Below, in pieces: positions 34,470-45,950 of a DNA stretch of 64,000 bases. Every line of letters starts with the position of its first letter. Within the stretch, counting starts at the first letter, position 1. The translations under genes were made by a program, and so were the position numbers. The notes beneath the pieces were generated by a model. That model saw nothing but the letters and a program-made list of their open reading frames with translations. It searched no databases and was not told the DNA's origin. Origin of the DNA: Perognathus longimembris pacificus (taxonomy: Eukaryota > Chordata > Mammalia > Rodentia > Heteromyidae); NCBI RefSeq assembly GCF_023159225.1, contig NC_063166.1, positions 80,087,503 to 80,151,502 on the forward strand. Reading direction: 5' to 3'.

Positions 34470-34768
34470 CCCCTGGCCTCAGCTCTCATCAGTCAGGCTC
34501 CCCTCAGGGGCACCTGCTCTGCGAGGAAATCCTGACAATCTCGTCTCAATGTTACCCCTCTACTGTCCCCTGTTGCCCTCTTCATCTTCCCCTTGGCTTC
34601 TAAAAATGCCAGACATGACATTCCTCTGGTTTCTGTGTATTATGTCACCCCGTTAGAATGCAAATTCCTCTGACTGTCTTGTCTACCTGAGGATTTCAGC
34701 GCTTAGGACTCTTTCTGACATAGCACAGACGTTATTAACACTGGCTTGATACATAAATCCAGGAGTAC
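34470..34768 (+). repeat. L2 LINE 3' region, sense
   Basis: CCGTTAGAATGCAAATTCCT, GACTGTCTTGTCTACC, GCGCTTAGGACTCTTTCTGA and CATAGCACAGACGTTATTAA follow the L2 order ('ctagaatgtaagctcc', 'gactttgtctg', 'cagtgcctagaacagtgcctggcacatagt'). Confidence 0.55.
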
Positions 34769-34804
34769 GCGTTTTCAGCTCTGCAATGGCCGGCTGCCTG
34801 GCAG

Positions 34805-34918
34805 GAATTAGGTTTGCTCAACATCATTCATTTCTGTTAGTGCATCTGTAAAATGGGGTAGAACACTTCCTGTTCGCCATGTTAGTAGACCTACATGATG
34901 CTTAAATATGGGGCTCTT
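34805..34918 (+). repeat. MIR fragment, sense
   Basis: TTGCTCAACATCATTCATTT, then GCATCTGTAAAATGGGGTAG and GATGCTTAAATATGG match 'cttaacctctctg', 'catctgtaaaatggggata' and 'gaggattaaatg'. Confidence 0.55.
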
Positions 34919-34919
34919 C

Positions 34920-36995
34920 ACATTGTGTCTAACTGGAGTTTGTATTCATGGGAAGAGGGGAGCAGATGCTGAGAAGAGAATTCTCTTCTCTTTACCCACT
35001 CACTATTTGGACAGAGAATTCTTATAATTCTGGTTGGCATAAAAATGTAAACTTGCATAGTCACGGGTGGATAGAAAAGGAGAACTTTTAATACTGGAAA
35101 TGTAATAGATTTAGGAAGTGAGAAGAAAAAAAATAGATGAAATCTGATCATTATCATCCTCTATTGATGCAAAGTATTAACAACATTAGGAATCTGGTTT
35201 TAATTTTAATTCCACATCAAACAAACTAAAGCACAAAAACATACTGGTTTCACTAAAACAGCCAGGGACCAGTCTGTCAAGGCTAGATCTGTTCTGCCAG
35301 CTCAGCAAACTTTGAAATCCCTGCTCCTTTCCGTCGCTCAGCTCCACATCTCCATGGCTGACTTCATGGCTCCTCTGTGGTCTTCCTCCATGACATCAGG
35401 CCCACAGTCCTTTGGCTAAAAATCTCCATGAGAAGAACGTGCCCTCTTCTATATTTCCAGCAAGGGTCTCGGAGCTGTGTCTCCTGGTCTGGGTTTGATA
35501 TAGGTGGTGCCTCTAATTTAGTCAAAGCACCAACAGGATAAGCTTCCCTGGTCAGCAAAGCCAGGGTGATGTGTCCATGCTTGCGGCCAAGGTGGACTCT
35601 ACCCCAAGACTAAGGTTGAAGGACGAATGGAGCCTGGAGGAACTCTGAGGACCACTGCTTAGAAGATGAAATGGAAGAGCATGCATTTACTTAGAGGGCT
35701 CTGACTTGGAAGACTTTGACAACAATACAGAGAAGAAAGAGTGACCCATCGCAACCAGCCATGTGTGGGACCCTTCCCTGGGAAACAGGCTGACTAGTCC
35801 TCCTGCTGTTTGTGGCACTTGGATTTCCGACATGGAGAAAGTACCACATACCGGGATGCATGACCCCCAAAGCACTCGCAGAACCATGCCTTGTACCTGC
35901 CATTGTCTCTCCCTTCTCTGTCCTGTGTGCCTTGGCTACTCACCACACCTTTTCTGAGCTTTTCCCAAATCCCCAAGCTAGGCCAGGCACTAGAAACTCA
36001 CAGGCCAAACACTGGGTGTCTTTGGCAAAAGAGAGAGACAAATAGACAATGACGGGGTGGTCTGAGAGCTTGAAAACAATTTGCCCATCATTACAATACA
36101 ATCTGATGGGAACAGACATACCCCCGTGGGGTTGTGCACAAGATTGGAACTCAGAACCAGAGTGTTTCTAGTGGAGAAAACCTCTGATGAGAGTATTGGA
36201 GAGAAACTGGGTGAAGCTCAAGACTCATGACTCCAAGTAGATAGTTTTTCCATCAAGCAACTATGCAAAACACAAGTTACATCAGCAAGACATACCGAGA
36301 GATACTTGACTCGCCTTGAGAGTCATCTCCTCATGACTATCGCTTGAAATATGAGATAGGAATAGAGATCTAGAGATGTCTATTGGGTGTGTTCAGCTGA
36401 ATTTTAGGAGCCTGGTTGGCATCTACTCTTTCCCAAGAAAGAGAATTAAAGCCTCTGATGTTCAGACGCCTTCTGACCCTCCTATGTGGAGAGACACCCA
36501 GACTACGAGGGCCAGGGGCTCCCCACTGCCCAAAGCAACCTCTACCCATGGTGTTGGCTCATTTTCAAGCATAGATGGCTCCAAAGGAAAGCCTCACATA
36601 CAACGTAGTCCTGAAACCCACACTCACGCACTCACATGAAATTCATTCTTGACTTCTTCCTATTTCAAAGAGATTGTATAGAAAGGAGGATTTGAGTCAG
36701 GGAGAAAAGCCAAAGCATTTTGTTTCATAAATAGAATTGGTGTGGGAGTTGATTGTTTTCTCTCCTGAGGGATAAACATTTTAATTTAATAACAGTCAGA
36801 AAGTACCTAAATGTTCTTGAGGAAAAGAAAATAAGGGTGTTCCTATCAGGGCAGCATCAATTCATGGTCTGAACACTTGGCATGAGGCCTCTCCTGGCAG
36901 CGTGTCTCAAAAACACCAACCGAAGTATTCTATGTTGTCTTAATAACAAAAATATCTTCAGTTATCCCATTTGTTGGAAACTTTCCATGTTCTAC
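34920..36995. other. Unique non-coding stretch
   Basis: About 2 kb with no repeat recognised. Frames of 60-87 codons overlap between strands with no known product. Confidence 0.4.
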
Positions 36996-36999
36996 ACCT

Positions 37000-37165
37000 A
37001 AGTGGCGGGTGCCTGGCGTTTATTATCTGATACATTCTTCATGTCAAGCCCCTGGGCTCAGACGGAGGCCCCTTTAACAGATGGTACAACTGAGGCGAAA
37101 AGCCATTGGCCCACTAGCAATGACAGAGAGGTCATTCAAATCCAGAACTGCCTATTTCACTTCAA
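37000..37165 (-). repeat. MIR SINE, antisense
   Basis: CAGATGGTACAACTGAGGCG, GCCATTGGCCCACTAGCAA, GACAGAGAGGTCATTCAAAT and CCAGAACTGCCTA follow 'cagatgaggaaactgaggc', 'ttgcccaaggtcac', 'ggcagagctgggattcgaac' and 'ccaggtctgcctg'. Confidence 0.6.
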
Positions 37166-37386
37166 GGTGTAGTTATTTAATGACCACTGGGTCTGACCCA
37201 GGGTTCCATCAGGCTTGCCATCAAATGACAGAACACTCAGTCTAACAGAGCCCCGCCCCCTTGCCTGCCCTCACGGAGGACATGTCAGATGAGAGAGAAT
37301 GAAGAAGGAAGCAAAGTAGGACAATACACATGTACAGTATTTATTAAGAAAAGGCTTCACAACTGAGATAACACATGGCAAAGCAG

Positions 37387-37412
37387 ACACACACACACAC
37401 ACACACACACAC
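37387..37412 (+). repeat. (CA)n microsatellite
   Basis: About 13 CA units, seen directly. Confidence 0.9.
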
Positions 37413-37662
37413 CCCTAGAATTATATGGTCAGACTTGCTGACGGATGGGGACAGGGCCTCATAGCCACAAGGGAGGCTTAGGGTACATCGCAGCTCAGCA
37501 CTTAAGACACCAGAGGCTCTGACGCTTTCCAAGATGTGGGAAAATAGGAGACACATTTTCTTAAGGTAAAAAACTTGCAAAGTTCTTGCGAAAACACGTG
37601 ACATATAATTTGCATATTTGCTTATGCAACACAAGTTGATTTCAATTTTTTAAAAAATGAGT

Positions 37663-37765
37663 TAGGGAGCCAGGCATGGTGGCCTACACCTGTAATCCCA
37701 GAAACTTGGGAGGTATAGACTGCAAGAGTCATGATTTGAGGTCATCTTGGCAGAGATATGAATCC
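37663..37765 (+). repeat. B1 part of a B1-ID SINE, 5' of the nested insertion
   Basis: AGCCAGGCATGGTGGCCTAC, ACCTGTAATCCCAG, AACTTGGGAGG and GTCATCTTGGCAGAGA give a clear sense B1-like unit. It is interrupted at 37765 by the inserted SINE and resumes at 37974. Confidence 0.8.
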
Positions 37766-37973
37766 TTTTTTTTTTTTTTTTTTCCAGTCCTGGGGCGTGG
37801 ACTCAGGGTCTGAGCACTGTCCCTGGCTTCTTTTTGCTCAAGGCTAGCACTCTGCCACTTGAGCCACAGCGCCCCTTCTGGCCATTTTCTATATATGTGG
37901 TGCTGGGGAATTGAACCCAGGGCTTCATATATACGAGGCGAGCACTCTTGCCACTAGGCCATATTCCCAGCTT
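37766..37973 (-). repeat. ID-ID' dimeric SINE, antisense, nested
   Basis: Complete element of about 208 bp including the tail (T18 at 37766-37783). Plus strand shows the ID' unit (CCAGTCCTGGGGCGTGGACT, GCTCAAGGCTAGCACTCTGC, CACTTGAGCCACAGCGCC) then the ID unit (TGGGGAATTGAACCCAGGG, a pol III B-box on the minus strand: GGTTCAATTCC). A perfect 15-bp TSD, GAGATATGAATCCTT, lies at 37753-37767 and 37974-37988. It was inserted into the flanking B1-ID element. Confidence 0.9.
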
Positions 37974-38075
37974 GAGATATGAATCCTTATTAAAAAAAAT
38001 TAGAGCAAAAATGGGCCAGGGAGTGGCTCAAGTACATGGTCGTGCGTAACTGACCTGGTGCTGCTAACAAAATCA
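37974..38075 (+). repeat. ID part of the B1-ID SINE, 3' of the nested insertion
   Basis: After the second TSD copy comes an A-rich linker (AAAAAAATTAG) and a degenerate ID start (GGGCCAGGGAGTGGCTCAAG). With 37663-37765 it makes one older composite SINE split by the nested copy. Confidence 0.65.
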
Positions 38076-38079
38076 AACA

Positions 38080-38450
38080 TCCACTTGTCAGCAATGAAGT
38101 CATCTCTCCACGAATCAGCTTGCTCAAGTCGTATCCTTGTCTTGAGTTCGCCTATCCTCAGGTCTGCTCTGTGTACGTGAAGGGCCCATAGCGCCAGTGC
38201 ACACTATGTTACACACGGTCTTGGCATTCATCACACATCCATCCGTTCATTCAGATCTTTTAAGGGGAAAGAGTCGCAAAGTCCCACTCCCAGCTCCCTT
38301 TTGCCCGTACACTGCCCCAAAGAATGCTCGTTTGTTGTGCTAGGAGTCCTTAATGAAGGCAAGAGCCGTCTGGCAAACGACCCCTTAAATTGAAACAAAA
38401 GTGTCAACACAAGCAAAATATGTGAAGTTGTTGATCTCTGACAGACAGCC
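38080..38450. other. Unique non-coding stretch
   Basis: No feature recognised. Confidence 0.4.
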
Positions 38451-38454
38451 TGTT

Positions 38455-38640
38455 GATGGGCATCTATTTAGCTTTCAAAGCAGTCTGGCAGATAGATTAA
38501 AAAAATCCATCAGACCTGAAAAGCCTTAACAGGCCAAATTTCCCTGGGGGCCCTTCCTATATGGTACTTATCATTTTCAGAACAGCAATAGCTCTGACTA
38601 TCCCGGGCATCATTAGCCTAAATAGAACAAAGATACCAAT
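38455..38640. promoter_or_regulatory. Candidate conserved non-coding element G
   Basis: Repeat-free block with GATAGATTAAAAAAATCC, CTATATGGTACTTATC and CATTAGCCTAAATAG, bounded by a TG microsatellite. Texture like the other candidates; inference only. Confidence 0.3.
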
Positions 38641-38668
38641 ATGAGAGCCATCTCAAACATATAATTTG

Positions 38669-38699
<31 letters not shown>

Positions 38700-38712
38700 C
38701 ATGGGTGTGTGC
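38669..38712 (+). repeat. (GT)n microsatellite
   Basis: About 14 GT units followed by an imperfect GC/GGGT-interrupted end. Confidence 0.9.
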
Positions 38713-40220
38713 ATGAGGAGCAAAGTGCAAAGCTGTTGCTTCCCACGTGCTGGGTGGACTGAGTGACACGGCTTCATTCGTGCTTCTTACTTGGTGATTG
38801 TCTCCCCAGTGTCGAGGGGCCCTGTCTGGTGAGCCCACAGAGGGACCCGGCGACCCCGCTGTGTGTTTGGGGAGCGTGTACTTGTGGTTCAGCCTCCCCT
38901 GCCCCTCCTGCGTCCGTCAGCCATCACGTTTCACGCAGACAACAATCCTGGTGCCAACGTGCAGTTGCTGTGCCCAGTGAAACTCTTCCCCTCTCCCCGG
39001 CTTGCTAATTGGACTCTGTGACGTTTTGGAGAGAAAGGAAACGATCTTGAGCTGCCTCCAGCTTGGCAGAAGCTGAAGTGAGGAGTCATGCAGATGTGGT
39101 TTCTGAAGAAGCCATCGATTTGTTCACACACTGCCTACCTTCCTTGAAAATTAAAAACGCTCACAGACAAAGTGGCAATTGGTCAGGACCTCAGGAAACA
39201 CGGGCAAAATAATAACAATTTCCAACTGTGAAACTCAGCCAGTGAGAGCTAATAGCCCACCCTCGACATAGAGGACTTACCTTCTGGTAGACTCAACAGA
39301 GAGAGAGAGAGAGAGAGAGAGTGTTTGCTGACTTTTTCCTTTTTTAATTGAGGGGGATATGTGTAGCATTCTGGCTACATGTAGCAAACCTCACGGCAAT
39401 CTTCACCATTCTACAGGAGAGTTTGCAATCCCAGATCATGTCTACATCTCCACAATGGGGCCAATACTCAGGGTCCTTGTGGTGCTCATAATTAACCACA
39501 TCCCTGCCCCCCCCCCCCATGACCGGGTCCTAATTTGTATACTTTCTGCAGAGGTTTCAGTGTCTTGTGAAATTTATTGCCACACTAAAGTCACCTTTTA
39601 AATTATAGATCATGATATTGGTATGCTGCTAAAAATCTTCACAGCATTGTAATTTTATGCACTGGCAATAAACATGAAAAATGCATTTTGGGGTTGTTTA
39701 ACATTAAAAATAATGTTTTGGAAAATAAATTTGAGGAGAAATGTAGTGCTGGGGAAAAGGACCATATTCATTCTTGGAGACACAGATTCATAATCTGAAC
39801 AGCTCTTTGGAGGCGGGGGCCGAATGTGCAGCCCCGTGAGGTCAACAGTGGTTACCTGAGCTCTCATCGCGTTTAGATGAGTGTGGGGTTCATGACTTCC
39901 TGCCAACTCATCGCCATCCAAGGCCACCCCATTGCTTTCCACACAGTAGCAAGGTTCGTTTACCGGGCCCGTAGGTGATCGCTAGGCAATCGGCAGCATT
40001 TCAGCAAATCGTCTCTTGGAGAATCAAAAATGACATAGCACAGGATGCGTTCTTCAAAGAGCGTGGTAGCATGGTCCCCGGGGGCAACAACTGTGGACTC
40101 AGCTTCACTGGGTGTTACTGTGGTGTCTGCGGTCATGGCTTCTGTGACACATGGCTCCACCGGTGAAAGCTTTGTGTGAATGGAACCCAGGGTCAACCAC
40201 AAACAAGTCAGCATGAGCTA
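38713..40220. other. Unique stretch with small repeats and a possible CNE
   Basis: Contains a (GA)n run (39299-39321) and a C run (39507-39518). The block 39590-39760 (TTGTAATTTTATGCACTGG, TAAACATGAAAAATGC) is AT-rich, repeat-free and resembles the CNE candidates. No gene recognised. Confidence 0.4.
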
Positions 40221-40224
40221 GCAC

Positions 40225-40380
40225 AAGTCTGATTACCTCAGCGTGAAGCCCCGCCTACATCTCACTAGCTGTGTGACCTCGAGCCAGTTACTAATTCCTT
40301 CTGTTCCTCTGTTTCCCCAAGTGTGAAATGGGCAAAGCACAGAGTATGTCATTTCAGAGTGATTTGGGGGATTCAATTAA
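40225..40380 (+). repeat. MIR SINE, sense
   Basis: Strong MIR core: CTCACTAGCTGTGTGACCTC, GAGCCAGTTACTAATTCC, CTCTGTTTCCCCAAGTGTGA and AATGGGCAAAGCACAG. The match to 'actagctgtgtgaccttgggcaagttac' is the best MIR evidence in the window. Confidence 0.8.
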
Positions 40381-40383
40381 AGG

Positions 40384-40384
<1 letters not shown>

Positions 40385-40420
<36 letters not shown>
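40385..40420 (+). repeat. (CA)n microsatellite
   Basis: About 18 CA units directly after the MIR. Confidence 0.95.
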
Positions 40421-40423
<3 letters not shown>

Positions 40424-41165
40424 CACATTGGTTGGACACCAAGGGTGTTGTGGAGGGGGCTGATGATGGTGGGGTGGTCCAATGAGTTCATCCCGCGTCG
40501 CCTTACATAACAATGATTCGAAGCAGATGACATGGAAAGCAGCAAGGACGGAACCTAGACAGAGCGATTTCCTTCGCTTTCCCTTCTTGACCTGCTAAAA
40601 CTCACCTTCACAGCTCAGCCCAGGGGTGAGAATTCTGACTGTCTAGTTTTTTCCTCTCTTTCTACCTTGCCCAGAAAGATCAAATGACTCTTACCTTGGA
40701 TACTCCCATAGGTTATTTCCCCAGAATTTATTCCCTTTTGTTTTTACACATTTTACAATGTTCAGTTTGCTCTGCAACTCTTTCCCATCACATTTAGACT
40801 TACTCTGTGTGAGAAATAGTCCACACTCCCCAGACTGCTCAAGAGTGTGTGTGCGTGCTCTGCAGCTCTTTCAGCTAGGCAAGAGACAAGGGGCAAAGTC
40901 AGGCTGAGGTCAAGGGTCGTCTGACCTTCAACAAAATTGCTTCATGGGCCTTCATGGAAAGACACTGGCAGGATCCACACCGTAGCCATCCCAGCTCTGC
41001 CAAGGAATGTGAAGAAACGTGGCCATGTGCGCAGCAGCCTCAGACAGCTGTTGGTTTCTCAGCTCCATTTAGTTTTCTGTTCCCTTCTAGTTTTGGAGGC
41101 TGATGGGTAAGTCCACAAAAGCGAAGGTCAACAAATCCTAGTGAAGAAAGGTATGTAGATATGTA
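40421..41165. other. Unique non-coding stretch
   Basis: No repeat or gene recognised. Confidence 0.4.
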
Positions 41166-41168
41166 TGT

Positions 41169-41292
41169 CCCTTCCTTCCTTCCTTCCTTCCTTCCTTCCT
41201 TCCTTCCTTCCTTCCTTCCTTCCTTCCTTCCTTCCTTTCTTTCTTTCTTTCCTTCTTCCTTCCTTCCTTCCTTCCTTTCTTTCTTTCTTTCT

Positions 41293-41340
<48 letters not shown>

Positions 41341-41381
41341 TCCTTCCTTCTTTCTTTCTTTCTTTCTTTCTTTCTTTTTTT
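41169..41381 (+). repeat. (CCTT)n/(CTTT)n microsatellite
   Basis: About 210 bases of tetranucleotide repeat: CCTT units first, then interleaved CTTT and CCTT blocks. It lies at the tail end of an antisense ID-ID' SINE, so it probably grew from that A-tail (GAAA/GGAA on the SINE strand). The 260-codon minus frame (41040-41822), rich in K, E and R, is a translation of this repeat. Confidence 0.95.
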
Positions 41382-41550
41382 GCCAGTCCTGGGGCTTGAA
41401 CTCAGGGCCTGGGCACTGTCCCTGAGCTTCCTTTTGCTCAAGGCTAGCACTCTACCACTTGAGCTACAGTGCCACTTCCGGCCTTTTCTGCTTATATGGT
41501 ACTGAGGATTTGAACCCAGGGCTTCATGCATGCAAGACAAGCACTCTACT
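41382..41550 (-). repeat. ID-ID' dimeric SINE, antisense, 5'-truncated
   Basis: Blocks as in the copy at 37.8 kb: GCCAGTCCTGGGGCTTGAAC, GCTCAAGGCTAGCACTCTAC, CACTTGAGCTACAGTGCC, GATTTGAACCCAGGGCTTC, GACAAGCACTCTAC. The last 25 or so bases of the antisense element are missing, and a LINE-1 3' end begins at once. Confidence 0.85.
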
Positions 41551-41676
41551 GTGGAGGAGGGGGGGAATGAGAGAGGAGGTAACAAGTTGGGTAAGAAATG
41601 TACGTACTGTCTTACATATGAAACTGTAACCCCTCTGTACATCATTTTAACAATAAAGAAATGAATTTTAAAAAAG
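41551..41676 (+). repeat. LINE-1 3' end
   Basis: GTGGAGGAGGGGGGGAATGA, GTAAGAAATGTACGTACTG, ATGAAACTGTAACCCCTCTG, TACATCATTTTAACAATAAA. The blocks AAGAAATGTAC and ACTGTAACCCCTCT parallel AAGAAATGTACACACTG and AACTGCACCCTCTT in the 3' UTR of the LINE-1 at 21.7 kb. Confidence 0.7.
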
Positions 41677-41804
41677 AAGTGTATGTCTTTACTTTGCCCG
41701 TGACACACATCAAAAGTGCCTGAGACATATTCCCAAATCATAGTAGCAGCACTTTTATCCAGTGGTATACACATGATATAATGCCATCCAACGACAGAAT
41801 GGAG

Positions 41805-42090
41805 TTGAGTATGGTGGCTCACCTGTCATCCTAGTTACTCAGGGAGCGGGAGACACGAGGACCATGGTTCGGGCGGAAAAGTCCCCGAGACTCGTTTACA
41901 AACCGCAGCTGGGTGCAGTCACCCTAGCTGCATGGGAGGCTGAAATGGGGAGAATATCAGTACTAGGCTAACCTGGGCAGAAAAACGTATGAGACTCCAT
42001 TCCAAAAGCGGAATCTGGGCAGCTCTTACGCCCTCCGTGATGATGTGCGCCCAGGCGGAAGTCAAGGCCCTGCCTGACTAGTAACAGGCA
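41805..42090 (+). repeat. B1 + B1 + ID composite SINE
   Basis: First B1 (GAGTATGGTGGCTCACCTGT, CCTAGTTACTCAGGGAGCG), then a second B1-like unit (GCTGGGTGCAGTCACCCTAG, GGGAGGCTGAAATGGGGAG, CTAACCTGGGCAGAAAAACG), then a degenerate ID (CTGGGCAGCTCTTACG, GTCAAGGCCCTGCC). Confidence 0.6.
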
Positions 42091-42163
42091 CAAACGAGGG
42101 CTGTAGGTTTGGCTGCCTAACTTTCTCCTTACCACAGACGCCCTCAATCCTTCTCACAGACCA

Positions 42164-42218
<55 letters not shown>
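42164..42218 (+). repeat. (CA)n microsatellite
   Basis: About 27 CA units, seen directly. Confidence 0.95.
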
Positions 42219-42219
<1 letters not shown>

Positions 42220-44045
42220 CACAAGGTCATGCGTGAAGGCATCAAGGTCAATAATTAGATAAACTTGCAAGTCATAGAAAGGTAAGTGCGGTATACCGAT
42301 GTAAGGAGATTGTGAACTGGAAATAGGGAACTTAAAGAAATTAATTCTTAACATCATCCAACAACGCTCCAATCCTCCTGATGCCCTGACATTGCCATTA
42401 GGTTACAGTGACAAGCCCATTTCAGATGACGTGGGAATCCTTCACTGTTCTTCTTTAATAGACCTGAACCGTGTTATAAGGGATGGTTCCATTACCACAT
42501 CCTTCTGAACTGAATGGCATCAGACCTTCTGAATCTACTACTTGTGAGTGATTCCCAGCAGAGCAGCCTCAGAGGAAATGGCTCCAGAGGGTGGGTCTGT
42601 GTCTGCAACATGAGCACCAGGCAGCCCCTAGGTGCCCCCTACCAAGTCCAGGAAGTCAGAGGAGTTTGCCACCTGTCAGTCAATAATGTGCATAAAGACT
42701 CAGCAACACACTTTGAGCATAGGTCATCGACATAGTGGTATGCAGTCTATGTCATTAATGTTTGGATGTTTAGGTCTTCCTTTAGAAAATTTAACATATA
42801 TCAATTGTCTCTCAGACTCCAGTTGGAAAGGCCTTGTTTTGCAAGCGGGTGGTTTACTGCAGCCCCAGAGAAAAACACCAGCACTCTTGGGGGAGAAACT
42901 GGCTCTAGTGTACATGCCCTAAGTCTAATACAGCTCCATCACGTTGCCAAGTCTTGTGGAATGCTTGTAGACTAATTTCCTTCGTGTACAATAGAGAAAA
43001 TAATAATGATTGTCCTAAAAGATGAGACTCAAATCCAATTTATTTTAAGAAGTTTAGCGCAAGGGCATTCAATAAAAGAGTAATTTATTGCTTTACTTCT
43101 AGATTCTGTATTAGGTTTCCCAATGTTATTTATTTACAGAAATATTTCCATCCTCTCTCCAGCTAGATTGTGTTGAGAATACAATATTGACCAAAAGGGA
43201 AATCACTTTTGTTAGACAGAGTTTCCAGTGTTCATTAAGAAACATAACTTGAGTTAAGAGGGATGTCCACAATATTTTCCTTTCTCTGAATGTAGGAAAG
43301 TTGATCTTCGAATGCAGCTGGGCCCTGAGAAAGCAGGAGGCAGATCGCAGCCACGATGAGACAATCCTCAACACCTCTGCTTCCTCTCACTGTGGCCCTT
43401 GAATTTTCAGACATAGAAACTAGAATAGCTCCTTATAAATGAAGTAAGAAGTAAGAACAGGAGCCAGCCACATTGGGGGAAGAGCACAAATGAGATCCAA
43501 GAAAGTGAGGGGGAAGATGGTACAAAGCTGGGCAAAGGAAGAGACTTCCTGGTGTGGAGATGACTTTCATATGCCCTACTGGAATATAAAGAGATGAACC
43601 AAATAAACCGTCCAGCCTGACCTGACCCATGGAATGTCAACCCTTTATAGACATAGAGTAAGACTGTTCCAGGCAAGTGGATTTGAGAGACCCAAGTTTT
43701 AAGGCTATGCCTTTACTTAGGAACAAATATTTGGTGATGAAGCTGTCAGGTGCACACAAGGCCATCGATGCCTTGGAGTCAGGGTGTTTGAAAGTTTCTT
43801 TTATTAAGCTTCACAATGCTAAATAGGCATGGGCCACCAGCACCACCACCAATGAAAATCTATAATTAAACAAGTTTGGGAACGGCTGCTTTTTATGTGT
43901 CCCTAGCAGATATTCCTTTATATTAGCATATCAAACGATCTGAGAAAGTTCTGCCCTTAAGAAATGTGTTTGTTTTTAACTTCTAGTTGGCCTACTAGTT
44001 CCCAAATAGAAAGGGCCACTGGCAGTTCTCACAGAACATCTACCA
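42219..44045. other. Unique non-coding stretch
   Basis: No repeat or gene recognised. Frames such as 42632-42922 (+) and 43407-43676 (-) have no identifiable product. Confidence 0.4.
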
Positions 44046-44046
44046 G

Positions 44047-44211
44047 CTTTGTAGCCACCCATCTCCTTCTTCCTCCTCCCCATCTTCCTCCTCCTCTTCC
44101 TCTTTTTTCTCTCCTTTTCCATGCTCCCTCATACCTTTCACCTCTTACTTTTTCCTTCTTCTCTCCCTTCCCATCTCCTTCTCTTCTCTCCCCATCTCCA
44201 CATTTCTCTAA
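44047..44211 (+). repeat. Polypyrimidine tract
   Basis: About 165 bases, mostly C and T (CTTCTTCCTCCTCCCC), with scattered purines. The K/E/R/G-rich minus frame and the P/S/F-rich plus frame both follow from it. Confidence 0.85.
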
Positions 44212-44214
44212 CAG

Positions 44215-45435
44215 CAGGGGTTGGTTTGTAAGGGCTCGCACGGTAAGGCCCATGATCACCAATACAGCTTCCTGGAAAAGTCTGCAAGGGAGAAGAACTT
44301 AGACAGGTAGTGAGTCTGCTCTTCTAGACACCACCATGCTGCTAACATTCTGAATATTTCCTTTCTTAGACTCCAAGTGGGAGATGGCAGGGAGTACCAG
44401 GCCACTTGTGAAAGACATGTGTGATGCCCAGTCTCATGTCTGGTCCTTAGTGTCATGACCTGGCACAAGAAAATGACAGAACTGAGGTCACACATTGGGA
44501 ATTGGGGGAAGAATCAGAAGTGGGAGATGAAAGAAACAAATCTCAGCAATGAGAAGAAGCCAAATCGTAAAGCCCCAGTGCCCCTCTTGCTGCCAGAGAA
44601 GCCAGGACTACAGTTCTCTGCTAGCAGTCTTTCTCCTTCTACCTGATTCTTCTTCCCTAATGGAGCACTGTTCAAAGGAAAATGCAGAGATGGGATGCAC
44701 AGTTCTAGGAAGAGTCTCAATGGTCCAGATAAAGTCAAATGGGCTATAGACCTATAGAAAGGACAAAGCAGTAAAAGAAGGAAGTCTCCTCTCTCAGTAA
44801 GCTGGAACTGAATTAAGCTCTACTAGTCTGTAGGATGTGTGGCAGAATTATTGTCCTAAGTCTAATTCCTACCCAGCAACAAGGGGATCCAACAAGCTCT
44901 TTCTTAAGGAGGAGCTGTTGACACTGTAGTCCTAGAGTCCTGCTACTAATGGGAATTGCCAGATCACCAGTCAAGTCTGTCCAGTTCATTACAATATCCA
45001 TTCCCATCTGTCTTTGGTCTGTAGCTGGTGCCTATCTGGGAATGTGGAACTATAACTCAAGGCAGCCTTCACAGTTTGAAAATCCAGCCTCAGTGTTGTG
45101 TAACAGAGGGAAATCACTAGCAATGTGAGCTGCTGTAGAAGCAGCTGGGAACAGTCTAGGCACAGAATTTCCTCAAGCACCACCCTCCAAATCAAGCCCA
45201 CTATTTCAGGTGGCCCATGATTTTGAGGAATTAACATGATACTCTCTGTTGAATTCCATCAACAAGCCACCTTTTCCACTAACATGATCATTATTGCAAA
45301 GCTCTCTGGCTTTGCTAACGGCAGGGCCTCAGAGGAAGGGGATAGAGTCAAGGTATTATTCTCCGAAGGTTTAATGCTGCAACATAAAGTGCTGAACAAC
45401 AGGAGAACTAGAAATAATAGTTTCCCAGGTACAAC
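44215..45435. other. Unassigned stretch with diverse open frames
   Basis: Several frames of 63-82 codons lie mainly on the minus strand (44813-45237). Their order could suit an old, decayed LTR or LINE, but no motif is intact enough to name. No gene called. Confidence 0.35.
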
Positions 45436-45439
45436 CTGG

Positions 45440-45602
45440 AGAAGAGAGTTGGTGTTTCTATTTGACATATCCCTTAGGTATGTTGGGAGTGAGGAAAGGG
45501 GTGACATTGTCCAAAAAGAAATGTATTCTTCACCTAACTTAGGTAACTGTAACCTCTCTGCTCATCACCTTTATAATAACAAAAAAAAATTTTAAAAAGA
45601 GA
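45440..45602 (+). repeat. LINE-1 3' end
   Basis: GGGGTGACATTGTCC, AAAAAGAAATGTATTCTTCA, GGTAACTGTAACCTCTCTGC and TCATCACCTTTATAATAAC, then an A tail (AAAAAAAAATTT). It is a mirror of the copies at 18.3 and 33.5 kb. Confidence 0.7.
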
Positions 45603-45950
45603 AGTGGGAGATGAGTTTGAATATGAGGAAAGACCCAGCTACACAGAAGTACCAGACACTTGCTATTATTAGATATTGATGGCTGACTCTATGTTTTGTT
45701 GTTGTTCTTTTCCCCCATTTTTAAATAAACTTTTTAATCTTAAAAACAGGACAGGGGCTCACAGAACTGTTGTAACTATAGCACATTGCTTCCATTTTCC
45801 CCACCCTCTGCTTTCCTATTATCATCTGCTTAGGATGCATTTATCACAGATCATGAACTAGTACTGGAATCTTGTAATAATCCAGTGTCAATAGTTTGTT
45901 CAAATTTATTTTTTTGTTGTTGTTGACTTGTATTTGTTTTATCTTTTCTT

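Noticed and set aside
41040..41822. 260-codon minus-strand open frame, rich in K, E and R
   Set aside because: The basic run is the translation of the (CCTT)/(CTTT) microsatellite, and the rest crosses an antisense SINE and a LINE-1 3' end.
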